From positions 28,138,768 to 28,202,767 of the forward strand of contig NC_064831.1 of assembly GCF_024166365.1 (NCBI RefSeq): 64,000 nt of DNA, read 5' to 3'. The stretch's first letter is position 1. Each line of letters opens with the position of its first letter. The stretch comes from Elephas maximus indicus (taxonomy: Eukaryota > Chordata > Mammalia > Proboscidea > Elephantidae). This document shows positions 46,103 through 58,418 of this stretch, piece after piece. The notes beneath the pieces are model-generated. The model was not told the origin of the DNA. It worked only from the letters and a program-made list of their open reading frames with translations, and ran no database searches. The position numbers were made by a program, and so were the translations under genes.

Positions 46103-46993
46103 CTAATCCCAGGGGATTTTTTTTTTTTTAATCCCAGGGGGCCAAATGACATTCAGAAAATCAGAGTCCTCAGGCCTAATTCCAGGGGGCCAAATGACAT
46201 TCAGAAAATCAGAGTCCTCAGGCCTAATCCCAGGGGCCCAAATGGCATTTAGAAGATCAGAGTCCTCAGGCCTAATCCCAGGAGGCCAAATGGCATTCAG
46301 AAGATCAGAGTCCTCAGGCCTAATCCCAGGGGGCCAAATGGCATTCAGAAGATCAGAGTCCTCAGGCCTAATCCCAGGGGGCCAAATGGCATTCAGAAGA
46401 TCCGAGTCCTCAGGCCTAATCCCAGGGGGCCAAATGACATTCAGAAGATCAGAGTCCTCAGGCCTAATCCCAGGGGCCCAAATGGCATTCAGAAGATCAG
46501 AGTCCTCAGGCCTAATCCCAGGGGCCCAAATGGCATTCAGAAGATCAGAGTCCTCAGGCCTAATCCCAGGGGGCCAAATGGCATTCAGAAGATCAGAGTC
46601 CTCAGGCCTAATCCCAGGGGCTCAAATGGCATTCAGAAGATCAGAGTCCTCAGGCCTAATCCCAGGGGGCCAAATGGCATTCAGAAGATCAGAGTCCTCA
46701 GGCCTAATCCCAGGGGGCCAAATGGCATTCAGAAGATCAGAGTCCTCAGGCCTAATCCCAGGGGGCCAAATGACATTCAGAAGATCAGAGTCCTCAGGCC
46801 TAATCCCAGGGGCCCAAATGGCATTCAGAAGATCAGAGTCCTCAGGCCTAATCCCAGGGGGCCAAATGACATTCAGAAGATCAGAGTCCTCAGGCCTAAT
46901 CCCAGGGGGCCAAATGGCATTCAGAAAATCAGAGTCCTCAGGCCTAATCCCAGGGGGCCAAATGGCATTCAGAAGATCAGAGTCCTCAGGCCT
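46103..46993. repeat. 48-bp minisatellite, about 18 units
   Basis: The unit reads about atggcattcagaagatcaga, then gtcctcaggcctaatcccag and ggggccaa (48 bp), repeated from about 46129 to 46993. A first partial unit at 46103 is separated from it by a 13-T run. Units differ at a few fixed sites: atggca/atgaca, agaaga/agaaaa and gggggcc/ggggccc. Because 48 is a multiple of three and no frame-shifting indels occur, a 283-codon frame (46146-46997 plus) of 16-residue repeats stays open. I regard it as non-coding: there is no promoter, no conserved start context and nothing coding beside it. Confidence 0.95.
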
Positions 46994-47064
46994 CTGAGGA
47001 AACTAAACGCACTCTGGAAGATGCCAGGGCGCTCAGGCTTGCAGTTACCTGAGAGTGGCCATGG

Positions 47065-48993
47065 GTCTCTTAGTTTGCATGAGCTCACCTTGGACAAGCT
47101 GTGCTGGCTTCCCCAGTACTGTGTACTGTTTTACCCTTCACCAAAGTTACCACTTATCTATTGTCTATTTTGTGTTTTTCCATCCCCACCCCTCCCCTCC
47201 CTCATAACTATCAAAGATTGTTTCTTTCTGCACGTAAACTTTTCATGAGTTTTTATAGTAGTCGTCTCATACAATATTTGTCCTTTTGTGGTTGACTTAT
47301 TTCACTCAGCATAATGACCTCCAGATTCAACCGTGTTGTGAGATGGGTCACAGATTCAACATAATGTTCTTTATCAGTTTGCAGTATTCCATTGTGTGTC
47401 TACCATAGTTTGTTTATCCATTCGTCTGTTGATGGATATCTAGGTTGTTTCCATCTTTTTGCTATTGTGAACAATGCTGCAATGAACATGGGCATGCATA
47501 TGTTTGTTTGTGTGATGGCTCTTATTTCTCTAGGTTATATTCTTAAGAGTGGGACTGCTGGATCACATGGTATTTCTATTTCTAGCTTTCTAAGGCAGCA
47601 CCGTGTTGTTTCCAAAATGGTTGTACCATTTTGCATTCCCACCAGCAGTGAGTAAGAGTTCCAATCTCCCCACTGCCTCTCCAACATTTGCTATTTTCTG
47701 TCTTTTTAATTTGTGCCAGTAATGCCAGGGTGAGATGGTATCTCATTGCGATTTTGATTTGCATTTTTCTAATGGCTAGTGATCAGGAGCATTTCCTCAT
47801 GTGTCTGTTAGCCACTTGAATGTCTTCTTTGGTGAAGTGTCTGTTCATTTCCTTTGCCCATTTTTTAATTGGATTATTTGTCTTTTTGTTGTAGAGGTAT
47901 GGGATTTTCTTGTAGATTTTAGAGATTAGAACTTTGTTGGATTTGTCATAGCCAATTTTTTTTTTTTTTCCCAGTCTGTAGGTTATCTTTTTACTCTTTG
48001 GTGAAGTCTTTTGATGAGCATAAGTATTTAATTTTTAGAAGATCCCAGTTATCTAGCTTATCTTCTAGAGTTTGTATGTTGTTATTTATGGTTTGTATCC
48101 TGTTAATGCCGTGTATTAGGGCCTCTAGTGTTGATACTATTTTTTTCTTCTATGATCTTTATAGTCTTTGGTTTTATATTTAGGTCTTTGATCCATTTTG
48201 AATTAATTTTGTGTATGGTGTGAGGTATGGGTCCTGTTTCATTATGCTGCAGATGGACATCCAGTTTTGCCAGCACCATTTGTTAAAAAGACTGTCTTTT
48301 CCCCATTTGATGGACTTTTGGCCCTTGTCAAATATCAGGTTACTGTAGGTGGATGGATTTACATCTAAGTTCTCAGTTCTGTTCCATTGGTCAGTGTGAA
48401 TGTCGTTGTACCAGAAGCAGGCTGTTTTGACTAGTGTAGCTGTATAGTAGGTTCTGAGGTCAGGTAGTGTGAGTCCTCCTGCTCTTTCTTCTTCTTCAAT
48501 AGTGCTTTACTTATCCGGGGCCTCTTCCTTTTCCATATAAAGTTAAGGATTAGTTTTTCCATCTCTTTAGAGAATGTTGATAGTATTTGGATAGGGATTG
48601 CGTTGTATTCGTAGACTGCTTTGGTAGAATTGATGTTTTCACAATGTTGAGACTACCTATCCATGAGCACAGCATGTTTTTCCATTTAGGTAGATCTCTT
48701 TTGGTTTCTTGCAGTAGTGTTTTGTAGCTTTCTTTGTATAGGTTTTTTTATGTCTCTGGTTAGATTTATTCCTAAGTATTTTTTTTGAGGGGGGGGACTA
48801 TTATAAATGTTATTGTTTTCCTAATTCCTTTGTCATAGTTCTCTTTATTGGTGTACAGGAATCCAACTGATTTTTGTATGTTTATCTTATATTCTGCTAC
48901 TCTGCTGAATCTTTCTATTAGTTCCAGCAGTTTTCTCATGGAATCTTTTGGGTTTTCTACAGATAGTATATCATTTGCAAATAGGGACAGTCT
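47065..48993 (-). mobile_element. L1 element G (3' UTR part and ORF2 fragment)
   Basis: From caccttggacaagctgtgct onward the L1 3' UTR and ORF2 blocks are collinear with element E. It ends in the reverse-transcriptase region at 48993 (piece 48999-48772, motif LSLFANDIL, a decayed FADD). The distal 3' UTR and tail are missing at the left, next to the minisatellite. Confidence 0.85.
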
Positions 48994-49014
48994 GAGCACT
49001 GCCTTCTTTCAAAG

Positions 49015-49205
49015 AACTATATATATGACATCAAATTGACATAGATGAGGAGTTTAGGGGACAGTGAATTTAAGCTACTGGTGGTGAAATAAGTTGGGAA
49101 GAGACAGCGAGAATGACACAATGTGAAGAATGTAACCAATGTCACTGAATTGTACATGTAGAAATTGTTGAATGGTTGTATGATATTTTTGCCAGAAAAA
49201 ACAAA
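49015..49205 (+). repeat. Unnamed dispersed repeat, copy 2
   Basis: The right half (gaagaatgtaaccaatgtca ctgaattgtacatgtagaaa) matches the reverse complement of 45160-45260. It ends in an A-rich tail (ccagaaaaaacaaaag), suggesting the 3' end of a retroelement. Confidence 0.5.
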
Positions 49206-49697
49206 AGACACCTCTCCTTTGATGTGTCAGTGGAGCAATACCCTCAAACAAAGTCCAAAAGTTTAGGCAACCTCAAAACTGTTATTAGATTTCATACATT
49301 CAGTCCTGTGTCATCCAGAATATTATCGTGTCCTACTTTGTGATTCTAAGTAAATCATTTAAATTCTTTGTGCCATACACCTGTCTATAGGAGTGATAGT
49401 GATGCTATCCGTCATCAATTGCCTTCCCTGCTGATGATTTTCATTGTCTCTTTTTTTCTTCACCCCCAAGCTTCCTGGAGTTTGGTCTAAAGATAGCTGT
49501 AGGTGGTCATCTCACGTTTCACTGTCAAGTCAAACTTAACAAAGTCTAAGCTCCCTATTTTGTTTCTTTAAATGATGGCTCCTCCTGAAAATGTACTGAG
49601 CTACATTATTCTGCCTAATCCTTAAGAAATCTGTTTTGTTTCTGCCAGATAAAGATAAAGTGCTATACTGGGACAGCATGCTACAAATGGAAATCAT
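49206..49697. other. Unassigned sequence
   Basis: No repeat family or gene is recognised. Confidence 0.4.
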
Positions 49698-49943
49698 ATA
49701 GTGTAATGGTTAAAAATATCTATTCTGGAGACAAATTGCCTGATTTTGAACACTGCCTATGCTATTTCCTAGCTTTGTGACCTTGGGCAAGTTACTTAAC
49801 CCCTCCGGTCTAGGTTCCTTCCTCTTTAAAATGAGAGTGATGATAAGAATATTTCTACCTCATAAGGTTATTGTAAGGATTAAATAAATTAACATGCATA
49901 TACTGTTTAAAAGCAATACCTAGTAAGAGCTCAATAAATACCA
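49698..49943 (+). repeat. MIR SINE (nearly full length)
   Basis: A clear MIR: tagtgtaatggttaaaaata, core tagctttgtgaccttgggca with agttacttaacccct, and 3' part taaggttattgtaaggatta with gagctcaataaatacc. Confidence 0.9.
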
Positions 49944-50096
49944 GCTATACAATATTTTTTTCTTCTGGAACACATTTAGCAGACTGTTGATTGTCCATAG
50001 CTCTCAGCTAAATTTGCAAGAGGTAGTGGAGATCCACAGCACAGTAGGAAATTCTGTAAGTGGGATGGGAGAATTCTAACCTCTAATCTACTTCAG

Positions 50097-50257
50097 GAAA
50101 TCTTGGTGGTGTACTGGTTAAGAGCTATGGCTGCTAATCAAAAGCTTGGCAGTTCAAATCCACCAGGCACTCCTTGTAAACCCTATGGGGCAGTTTTACT
50201 CTGCCCTATAGGGTCGCTATGACTCAGAACCGACCCGACGGCAACGGGTTTTTTTTG
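50097..50257 (+). mobile_element. AfroSINE-type SINE, plus
   Basis: Head tcttggtggtgtactggtta, B-box-like agttcaaatccacc, and tail gacggcaacgggttttttt. Well preserved. Confidence 0.9.
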
Positions 50258-50379
50258 TGTAATGCATTTCAATTCCTTACCGAACACTTAGTCTCAGGTC
50301 CTGCGTGGGCACTCAGAAGTGATGATAGAGATGTGGTCCCTTTCTAACAGCGCATAGAGATCTAAGTACACTTCTGTGT

Positions 50380-51300
50380 TTCAGTGTGATGTGCTGAAAC
50401 AGCAGCATGCAGGAAGCGAGCTGGGACACTGACTGATGAGCGAGCACGTAATTCTGATCAGGGCAGGGAAAGTGAGAGGAGCAGTAGCCCCTAAGCCTAC
50501 CACAAGGAGGAGTGGAAGTTTGCCAGACACACAAGTTGAGATAGGTGGGTGCCCGGAAGCCAGGCAGAGAAAACAGCATGAACAAAAGCACAGATAAAAG
50601 GAAAGTGTTTGGTGCATTTTGGGAAAAAAAATAGTTCAGCCCAATCAGAATGTAAGGAACACACATCGTAAGAGTAGTTGTTGGAGCCCCAAGGAAAGTG
50701 TGGAGAGCTAAGTTGTGGAGGGCTTTGCATGCCATGCTGGGAGCTCAGGCTTTATTCTGTACGAAGTAGAGAGCCATGAGAGGCTTTCAAGCAGGGGAAT
50801 GATAGGATCTAAGGTAACTCTGGGTGAAGGGTAGAGAATGGATTGGAGGGAGTGGGAAGAGAAAAGGAAGCAGAGAGCAGTGAGAAGGTCAGTGTCGTAG
50901 GCCAGGGAAAATATAAAAAGGGGCCACACTATGGTAGTGGAAATAAGATGGAGAAGCATGGAAAAACATGAAAGATATTTACAGAGACAAAGTGACAGAA
51001 TATAGTGGTGGGAGTAGGATTGTTAAGAAAAATGAGTGGGATCAGGGTTGACTCTGAAGTTCCTTGCTGAGCAATTGGAAAAACAGCAAAATCCTAGCTG
51101 AGATGAGGAAGGGAGGAATAGGAACAGGTTAATGGGAGGAAGAAAATGAATTCAATTTTGAATCTGTTGAGTTTCAGTTAGGGATGTTATATAGGCAGAT
51201 AAATCAATGGCGTAAGATCTCCGGAGGGAAATCTGGGCAAGAGATGGAGATTTGTGAGTCAGAGGTGTCCGGGTGATAGTTGAACCTTTGGAGGAAATGG
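50380..51300 (+). repeat. Old mammalian dispersed repeat, family not assigned
   Basis: Blocks such as ggagggctttgcatgccatg, gagccatgagaggctttcaa with gcaggggaatgataggatct, and attcaattttgaatctgttg with agtttcagtt recur in many mammalian genomes as an ancient interspersed element. I recognise the pattern but not the family name with certainty. The frames read across it are chance. Confidence 0.5.
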
Positions 51301-51396
51301 AACCAAGGAGGGACGGCACACAGAATGCAGTGAGAAGGCAGTCAGGACAGAGTTCTGCATAAGGGGAGGGGCTTGAAAAGGAAAGAGAGGAGATGC

Positions 51397-51922
51397 TGTT
51401 ACGGAATGAATTGTGTTCCCCCCAAAAATGTGGGTCAACTTGGCTAGGCCACAATTCCCACATTGCATGATTGCCCACCATCTTGTCATCTGATGTGATT
51501 TTCCCATGTGTTGTAAATCCTACCTCTATGATGTGAATGAGGTAGGATTAGTGGCAGTTCTATTAATGAGGTAGAACTCAATGTACAAGATTAGGTTGAG
51601 TCTTAAATCAACCTCTTTTGAGATATAATAAACAGAAGCGAGCACAGAGACAGGGTGACCTCATATCACCAAGAAAGCAGTGCCTGGAGCAAAGCACATC
51701 CTTTGGACACAAGGTTCCTGTGCTGAGAGGCTCCTAGAACATAGAGAGATTGATGACAAGGACTCTCCCCCAGAGCTGACAGACAGCAAAAGCCTTCCCC
51801 TGGAAGTGGCACCTAGAATTTGGTCTTCTAGCCTCCTAAATTGTGAGAGAATAAATTTCTGTTTGTTTTTTTAAAGCCATCCACTTGTATTTTTGTTACA
51901 GCAGCACTATATAACTAAGATG
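51397..51922 (+). mobile_element. MaLR-like solo LTR, plus
   Basis: Begins TGTTACGGAATGAATTGTG, with an AATAAA-type signal in gagagaataaatttctg (about 51849) and the end agccatccacttgtattttt gttacagcagcactatataac. This start and end pattern is typical of MLT/MST-class LTRs. It is about 525 bp with no internal viral sequence beside it. The target duplication is unclear. Confidence 0.72.
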
Positions 51923-52443
51923 TCTAGGTTGGGGAAAGTCTTATGAAGAGGGACAAGCACTAGTATTAAATTAGGGGTTTGGATGTTGTAGGGGTGCTGA
52001 TGAGGGAATCATGCTAACGATAGACACTAGGGGGAATCAGGCTCCTCAAAATATTCATTAAAATTCTCAATCACATTTTTATTATATAAAAATATACTGT
52101 GCTATCATTATCATACTATTTACTGTACAATAAAAAAAACTATAGTTAATTAAGAGTGGTTAAATGTCCCCTGAACTAAATTGAAAGAAAAGTTTTATAG
52201 CAAATCTTGAGCTTAATTTGAGTACAAGGTATTAGGCCACTGTGCCGTTCAGTTTTTTAAATATCTTTTTGACTGAGAAGGATAAAATATTCAGATAGTT
52301 TCTTTTTCCTAAATCCATGATTGGATTACTACAAATGTGTTAAAATTATATAAGTAATTGACAGACGGCTTCTTTGAATCTGAGCTTAACTCCGTAAGCT
52401 TATGCGTGCAGATTGCTTAGAATAGGTAATAGTATGCCTTACT
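51923..52443. other. Unassigned AT-rich sequence
   Basis: No gene or repeat is recognised. Confidence 0.4.
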
Positions 52444-52613
52444 GCTGGTTGTAGTTCGTTGATTCCTACTCATGGCCACCCCATGTGTGCTGAGTAGAGC
52501 TGCTCCATAGGGTTTTCAGGCCTGTCTTCTGAGAAGCCTCTGGATGGTTTTGGACCACCAACATTTTGGCTAGCAGTTGAGTGCTTAGCCATTTCCACCA
52601 CCCAGACACTCCT
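52444..52613 (-). mobile_element. AfroSINE-type SINE, minus (diverged)
   Basis: gttgtagttcgttgattcct at the left, gagtagagctgctccatagg in the body and gagtgcttagccatttccac at the head. It is more diverged than its neighbours. Confidence 0.75.
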
Positions 52614-52834
52614 TAATAAGGTGCCTACTTGTTAAAAACGAAGACTAAGATACACCTAGAACAAATGATGACAAGAATAGCTCACCTGGGATTCAGGTAT
52701 CAAAGAGAAATTCTCTATTGTCATATAAGGCAATGTTTAATCAATTTTTAATTTTTATTGTGTGTTAAGTGAAAGTTAACAAATCAAGTCAACCTCTCAT
52801 ATGAAAATTTATATACACCTTGCTATATACTCCT

Positions 52835-52999
52835 TGGAAACCCTGGTGGTGTAGTGGTTAAGTGCTACAGCTGTTAACCAAAGGGTTGGCAGTTCGAATC
52901 CTCCAGGCGCTCCTTGGAAACTCTGTGGGGGCAGTTCTACTCTGTCCTATAGGGTTGCTATGAGTCGGAATCAACTCAATGGCACTGGGTTCTGGGTTT
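52835..52999 (+). mobile_element. AfroSINE-type SINE nested in L1-C 3' UTR
   Basis: Complete head, B-box agttcgaatcctcc, and body. It is flanked by a perfect 11-bp duplication TATATACTCCT at 52824-52834 and 53000-53010. Confidence 0.93.
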
Positions 53000-53949
53000 T
53001 ATATACTCCTAGTTGCGCTCCCCTAGTGAGACAGCATACTCCTTCTCTCCACCCTCTATTTCTGTGTCCATTCAGAAAGCTTCTGTCCCCCTCTGCCTTC
53101 TCATCTCACCCCCAGACAGGAGCTGCCCACATAGTCTCATGTGTATACTTGATCCAAGAAGCTCACTCCTCACCAATATCATATTCTATCCTGTAGTCCA
53201 GTCAATCCCCTGTCTGAAGAGTTGGCTTTGGGAATGGTTCCTGTCCTGGCCCAATAGTAGATCTGGGGGCCATGCCCTGTGAGGACCCTCTAGACTCAGT
53301 CAGACCATTAACTCTGGTCTTTTTATGAGAATTTGAGGTCTGCATCCCACTGCTCTCCTGCTCCCTCAGGGGTTCTCTGTTGTGTTCCGTATCAGAGGAG
53401 TCATCAGTTGTAGCTGCTCACCATCTAGTTCTGGTCTCAGGCTGATGTAGTCTCGGATTTATGTGGCCCTTTCTGTCTCTTGGGCTCATAATTACCTTGT
53501 GTCTTTGATGTTCTTCATTCTCCTTTGGTCCAGATGGGTTGAGACCAATTGATGCATCTTAGATGGCTGCGTGCTAGCGTTTAAGACCCCAGACACCACT
53601 CTCCAAAGTGGGATGTAGAATGTTTTCTTAATAGATTTTATTATACCAATTGACCTAGATGTTACCTGATACCATGTTCCCCAAATCCCCGCCCCTGCTA
53701 CGTTGGCCTTCGAAGCATTCAGTTTATTAAGGAAACTTCTTTGCTTTTGGTTTAGTCCAGTCGTGCTGACCTCTCCTGTATTGTGTGTTGTCTTTCCTTA
53801 ACCTGAAATAGTTCTGGTCTACTACCTAATTAGTGAATACACCTCTCCCTCCTTCCCTCCCCACTCTCATAACCATCAAGGAATATTTTCTTCTCTGTTT
53901 AAATTATTTCTTGAGTTCTTATAATAGACGTCTTATACAATGTTTGTCC

Positions 53950-56900
53950 TTTTGCAACTCACTAATTTCACGCAGCATGATGCTTTCCAGATTCCTCCAT
54001 GTTATGAAATGTTTCATCGATTTATCATTGCTCTTTATCAATGTGTAGTATTCCACTGTGTGATTATACCATAATTTATTTATCCATTCATCCATTGATG
54101 GGCACCTTGGTTGCTTTCATCTTTTTGCTATTGTAAACAGTGCTGCAATGAACATGGGTATGCATATATCTGTTTGTGTAAAGGGTCTTATTTCCCTAAG
54201 ATATATTCCAAGGAGTAGGATTGCTGGATCGTATGGTAGTCCTATTTCTAGCTTTTTAAGGAAGTGCCAAATCAATCTCCAAAGTGGCTGTACCATTTTA
54301 CATTCCAACCAGCTGGGTATAAGTGTTCCAGTCTCTCCATAACCTCTCCAACATTTATTATTTTGTGTTTTTTGGATTAATGCCAGCCGTGTTGGAGTGA
54401 GATGGAATCTCGTACTTTTGATTTGCATTTCTCTAATGGCTAATGATCGTGACCATTTCCTTATGTGTCTGTTAGCTACCTGAATGTCTTCTTTGGTAAA
54501 GTGCCTCTTCAGATCCTTTGCCCACTTTTTAACTGGGTTATTTGTCTTTATGTTGTTGAGTTTTTGCAGTATCATGTAGATTTTAGAGATCAGACGATGA
54601 TCGGAAACGTCGTAGCTAAGAACATTTTCCCAGTCTGTAGGTAATCTTTTTACTCTTTTGCTGAGGTCTCTGGATGAGCATAGGTGTTTGATTTTTAGGA
54701 GCTCCCAGCTATCTAGTTTCTCTTCTGATGTTTGTGCATTGTTAGTAATGCTTATGCCACGTATTAGGGCTCCTAGCGTTGTCCCTAAATTTTCCTCCAT
54801 GATCTTTATCATTTTAGATCTTATGCTTAGGTCTTTGATCCATTTGTAGTCAGTTTTTCTGCATGGGGTGAGGTATGGGTCTTGTTTCACTTTTTTTTTT
54901 GCAGGTGGATATCCAGTTATGCCAGCATCATTTGTTACAGACCATCTTTTCCCCATTTAACTGCATTGGGGCATTTGCCAAATATCAGCTGCTTATATGT
55001 GGATGGATTTATGTCTGGGTTTTCTATTCTGTTCCATTGGTCTATGTATCTGTTGTTGTACCAGTGCCAGGCTGTTTTGACTACTGTGGTGGTATAATAC
55101 GTTCTAAAATCAGGTAGTGTGAGGTCTCCCACTTTGTTCTTCTTTTTCAGTAATGCTTTACTTATCCGGGTCCTCTTTCCCTTCCATATGAAGTTGGTGA
55201 TTTGTTTCTCCATCTCATTAAAGAATGTCACTGGAATTTGGATCGTAATTGCATTGTATCTATAGATGGCTTTTGGTAGAATAGACATTTTTATAATGTT
55301 AAGTCTTCCTATGCATGAGCAAGTATGTTTTTCCACTTATGTAGGTCTCTTTTGGTTTCTTGCAGAAATGTTTGGTAGTTTCTTCACATAAGTCTTTTAT
55401 ATCTCTGGTAAGATTTATTCCTAAGTATTTTACTTTCTTGGGTGTTACTGTAAGTCGTATTGATTTGGTGATTTCCTCTTCGATGTTTTTTGTTAGTGTA
55501 GAGAAATCCAACTGATTTTTATATGTTTATCTTGTATCCTGTTACTCTGCTGAACTATTAGTTTCAGTAGTTTTCTTGGGGATTCCTTAGGGTTTTCTGT
55601 GTAAAAGATCATGTTATCTGCAAATAGAGATAATTTTACTTCTTCCTTGCCAATCTGGATACCGTTTATTTCTTTATCTAGCCTAATTGCTCTGGCTAGG
55701 ACTTCCAGCACAATGTTGAAAAAGAGCGGTATAAAGGGCATCCTTCTCTCCTTCCCGATATCAAGGGGAATGTTTTCCGACTCTCTCCATTTAGGATGAT
55801 GTTGGCTGTTGGCTTTGTATAAATGCCCTTTACTATGTTGAGGAATTTTCCTTCTATTCTTATTTTGCTGAGAGTTTTTATCATGAATGGGTGTTGAACT
55901 TTGTCAAATGCCTTTTCTGCATCAATTGATAAAATAAAGTTATTCTTGCCTTTTGTTTTATTTACATGATAAAAAAAAAAAAACCCAGTGCCATCAAATT
56001 GATTCCAATAGATTACATTAATTGTTTCTCTAATGTTGAACCATCCCTGCAGACCTGGTATGAATCCCACTTGGTCATGGCAAATAATTTTTTTGATATG
56101 TTGTTAAATTCTATTGGCTAAAATTTTGTTGAGGATTTTTGCATCTAAGTTCATGAGGGATATACGTCTCTAATTTTCTTTTTTTTTTGTGGTGTCTTTA
56201 CCTGGTTTTGGTATCAGGGATATGCTGGCTTCATAGAATGAGTTTGGGCGTATTCTGTCCTTTCCTATGCTCTGAAACACCTTTAGTAGTAGTGGTGTTA
56301 ACTCTTCTCAGAAAGTTTGGTAGAACTCTGCAGCGAAGCCGACCACGGCTTTTTTTTTGTTGGGAGTTTTTTGATTACCTTTTCAATCTCTTCTTTTGTT
56401 ATGGATCTATTTAGTTGTTCTACCTCTGTGTTAGTTCGGTAAGTAGTGTGTTTCTAGGAATTCATCCATTTCTTCTAGGGTTTCAAATTTGTTAGAGTAC
56501 AATTTTTCATAGTAATCTGATATGATTCTTTTAATTTCAGTTGAGTCTGTTGTAATAGCGCCCATCTCATTTCTTATTTGGGTTATTTGCTTCCTCTCCT
56601 GTGTTTCTTTTGGCCAGTGGTTTATCAATTTCGTTGATTTTTTCAAGGAACCAGCTTTTAATCTTGTTAATTCTTTCAATTGTTTTTCTGTTTTCTATTT
56701 CATTTAGTTCTGCTCCAACTTTTACTATTTGTTTTCTTCTGGTGCCTGAGAGTTTCTTTTGTTGTTCTCTTTGTATTTGTTCAAGGTGTAGGGATAATTC
56801 TTTAATTTTGGCCCTTTCTTCTTTCTGTATATGTGCATTTATTGATATAAATTGACCTCTGAGCACTGCTTTTGCTGTGTCCTAAAGGTTCTGATAGGAA

Positions 56901-57782
56901 GTGTTTTCATCCTCATTGGATTCTATGAATTTCTTTATTCCATCCTTAATGTCTTTTATAATCTAGTCTCTTTTGAGCAGGGTATTGTTCAGTTTCCAAA
57001 TGTTTGATTTTTTTCCCCTGATTTTTCTGTTATTGACTTCTGCTTCTATGGCCTTATGGTCAGAGAAGATGCTTTGTAATATTTCAATGTTTTGGATTCT
57101 GCTAAGGCTTGCTTTATGACCTAATATGTGGTCTATTCTAAAGAATGTTCCACGTGCACTAAAAAAGAAAGTGTACCTGGCTGGTTTTGGGTGGAGTGTT
57201 CTGTATATGTCTATGAGGTCAAGTTGGTTGATTGTGGCATTTAGATCTTCCCTGTCTTTATTGAGCTTCTTTGTGGATGTCCTGTCCTTCACTGAAAGAG
57301 CTGTGTTGAAGTCTCCTACTATTATTGTGGAGCTGTCTATCTCACATTTCAATGCTGATAGAGTTTATGTATCTTGCAGCCCTGTCATTGGGTGCATCAA
57401 CATTTAATATGGTTATATCGTCTTGGTATATTGTTTCTTTAATCATTATGTAGTGTCCTTCCTTATCCTTTATGATGGATTTAACTTTAACATCTATTTT
57501 GTCAGAAACTAATATTGCCGCTTCTGGTCTTTTTTGATTGTTGTTTGCTTGATATACGTTTTTTCCATCCTTTGAGTTTTAGTTTGTGTCTCTAAGTCTA
57601 AGGCGTGTCTCTTGTAGGCAGTATATAGATGGATCATGTTTTTTAATACATTCTGCCACACTCTGTCTCTTTATTGGTGCATTTATTCCATTTACATTCC
57701 ATGTAATTATGGATAGGTATGAATTTAGTTCTATCATTTTTATATCTTTTTTTGTGTGTTGCTGACAGTTTCTTTTTCCCAC
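53950..57782 (-). pseudogene. L1-C ORF2 (endonuclease-reverse transcriptase), broken
   Basis: The N-terminal piece (57782-57579, with WNVNGINAPIKRQ) starts the endonuclease domain. The piece 57352-56963 carries the GDFNT, RIDH and FSDH motifs, so much of the active site persists. The reverse-transcriptase part is scattered over 56866-55493, with FADNMIFYT in place of the FADD motif. A 279-codon piece (54956-54117) is the longest C-terminal stretch, with the zinc-knuckle-like NNKCWRGYGETGTLIPSWLECK region in which the usual His is changed. At least six breaks. Confidence 0.9.
55970..56008 (-). mobile_element. Very short SINE tail nested in L1-C ORF2
   Basis: A 13-A run followed by cccagtgccatcaaattgat tcc, i.e. 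only the last 25-30 bases of the SINE. It interrupts the L1 text between tttacatgat and agattacatt. Confidence 0.7.
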
Positions 57783-58418
57783 TTAATTTTATGTGCTGAG
57801 TAGATTATATATTGTCCTTTCCTCATATTCTTTGTTGTTGATTTTGTTTCTGCAAAGTCTCTATATTTTTTCCTTGTATTTTGATGCGTAGAATGGTTTG
57901 TCTCCTTTGTGGTTACCTTATTATTTACCTCTATTTTTCTAAATTTAAACCTAACTTTTATTTCTTTGTATTGCCTTATCTTCCTTTCCATATGGAAGAT
58001 CTATGAGTATATTTCTTAGTCCGTCTTTGTTGTTTTGATGTTATCTTCTTTTACATAATAATGTCGCTGTTACCCGTATTGAGCTTTTTTTTTTTTAATC
58101 TTGATTTATTGTTTTGATTTCCCTTTCTGGGTTGAATTCTTATCGCTCTGCCCAGTATTCTAGTCTTGGGTTGATACCTGGTATTATTGATTTTCTAACC
58201 AAAGAACTCCCTTTAGTATTTCTTGTAGTTTTGGCTTGGTTTTTACAAATTCCCTGAACTTGTGTTTATCTGGAAATGTCCTAATTTCACCTTCATATTT
58301 GAGAGACAATTTTGCTGGATATGTGATTCTTGGCTGGCATTTTTTTCCTTCTTGCCTGCATGGTTTCTGCCGAGTAGTCTGAGCGTATTCTTATTGGCTT
58401 TCCTTTGTAGGTGACTTT

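Noticed and set aside
46103..46993. CRISPR-like array
   Set aside because: The units are contiguous direct repeats without unique spacers, and the genome is mammalian.
46146..46997. 283-codon repeat protein gene
   Set aside because: It is a 48-bp minisatellite whose unit length is a multiple of three. No promoter, splice or flanking coding evidence exists, and the variants do not look like synonymous-biased change.
50313..51507. Minus-strand genes of 80-140 codons
   Set aside because: The frames lie in an old dispersed repeat and a MaLR-like LTR, overlap each other and lack conserved motifs.
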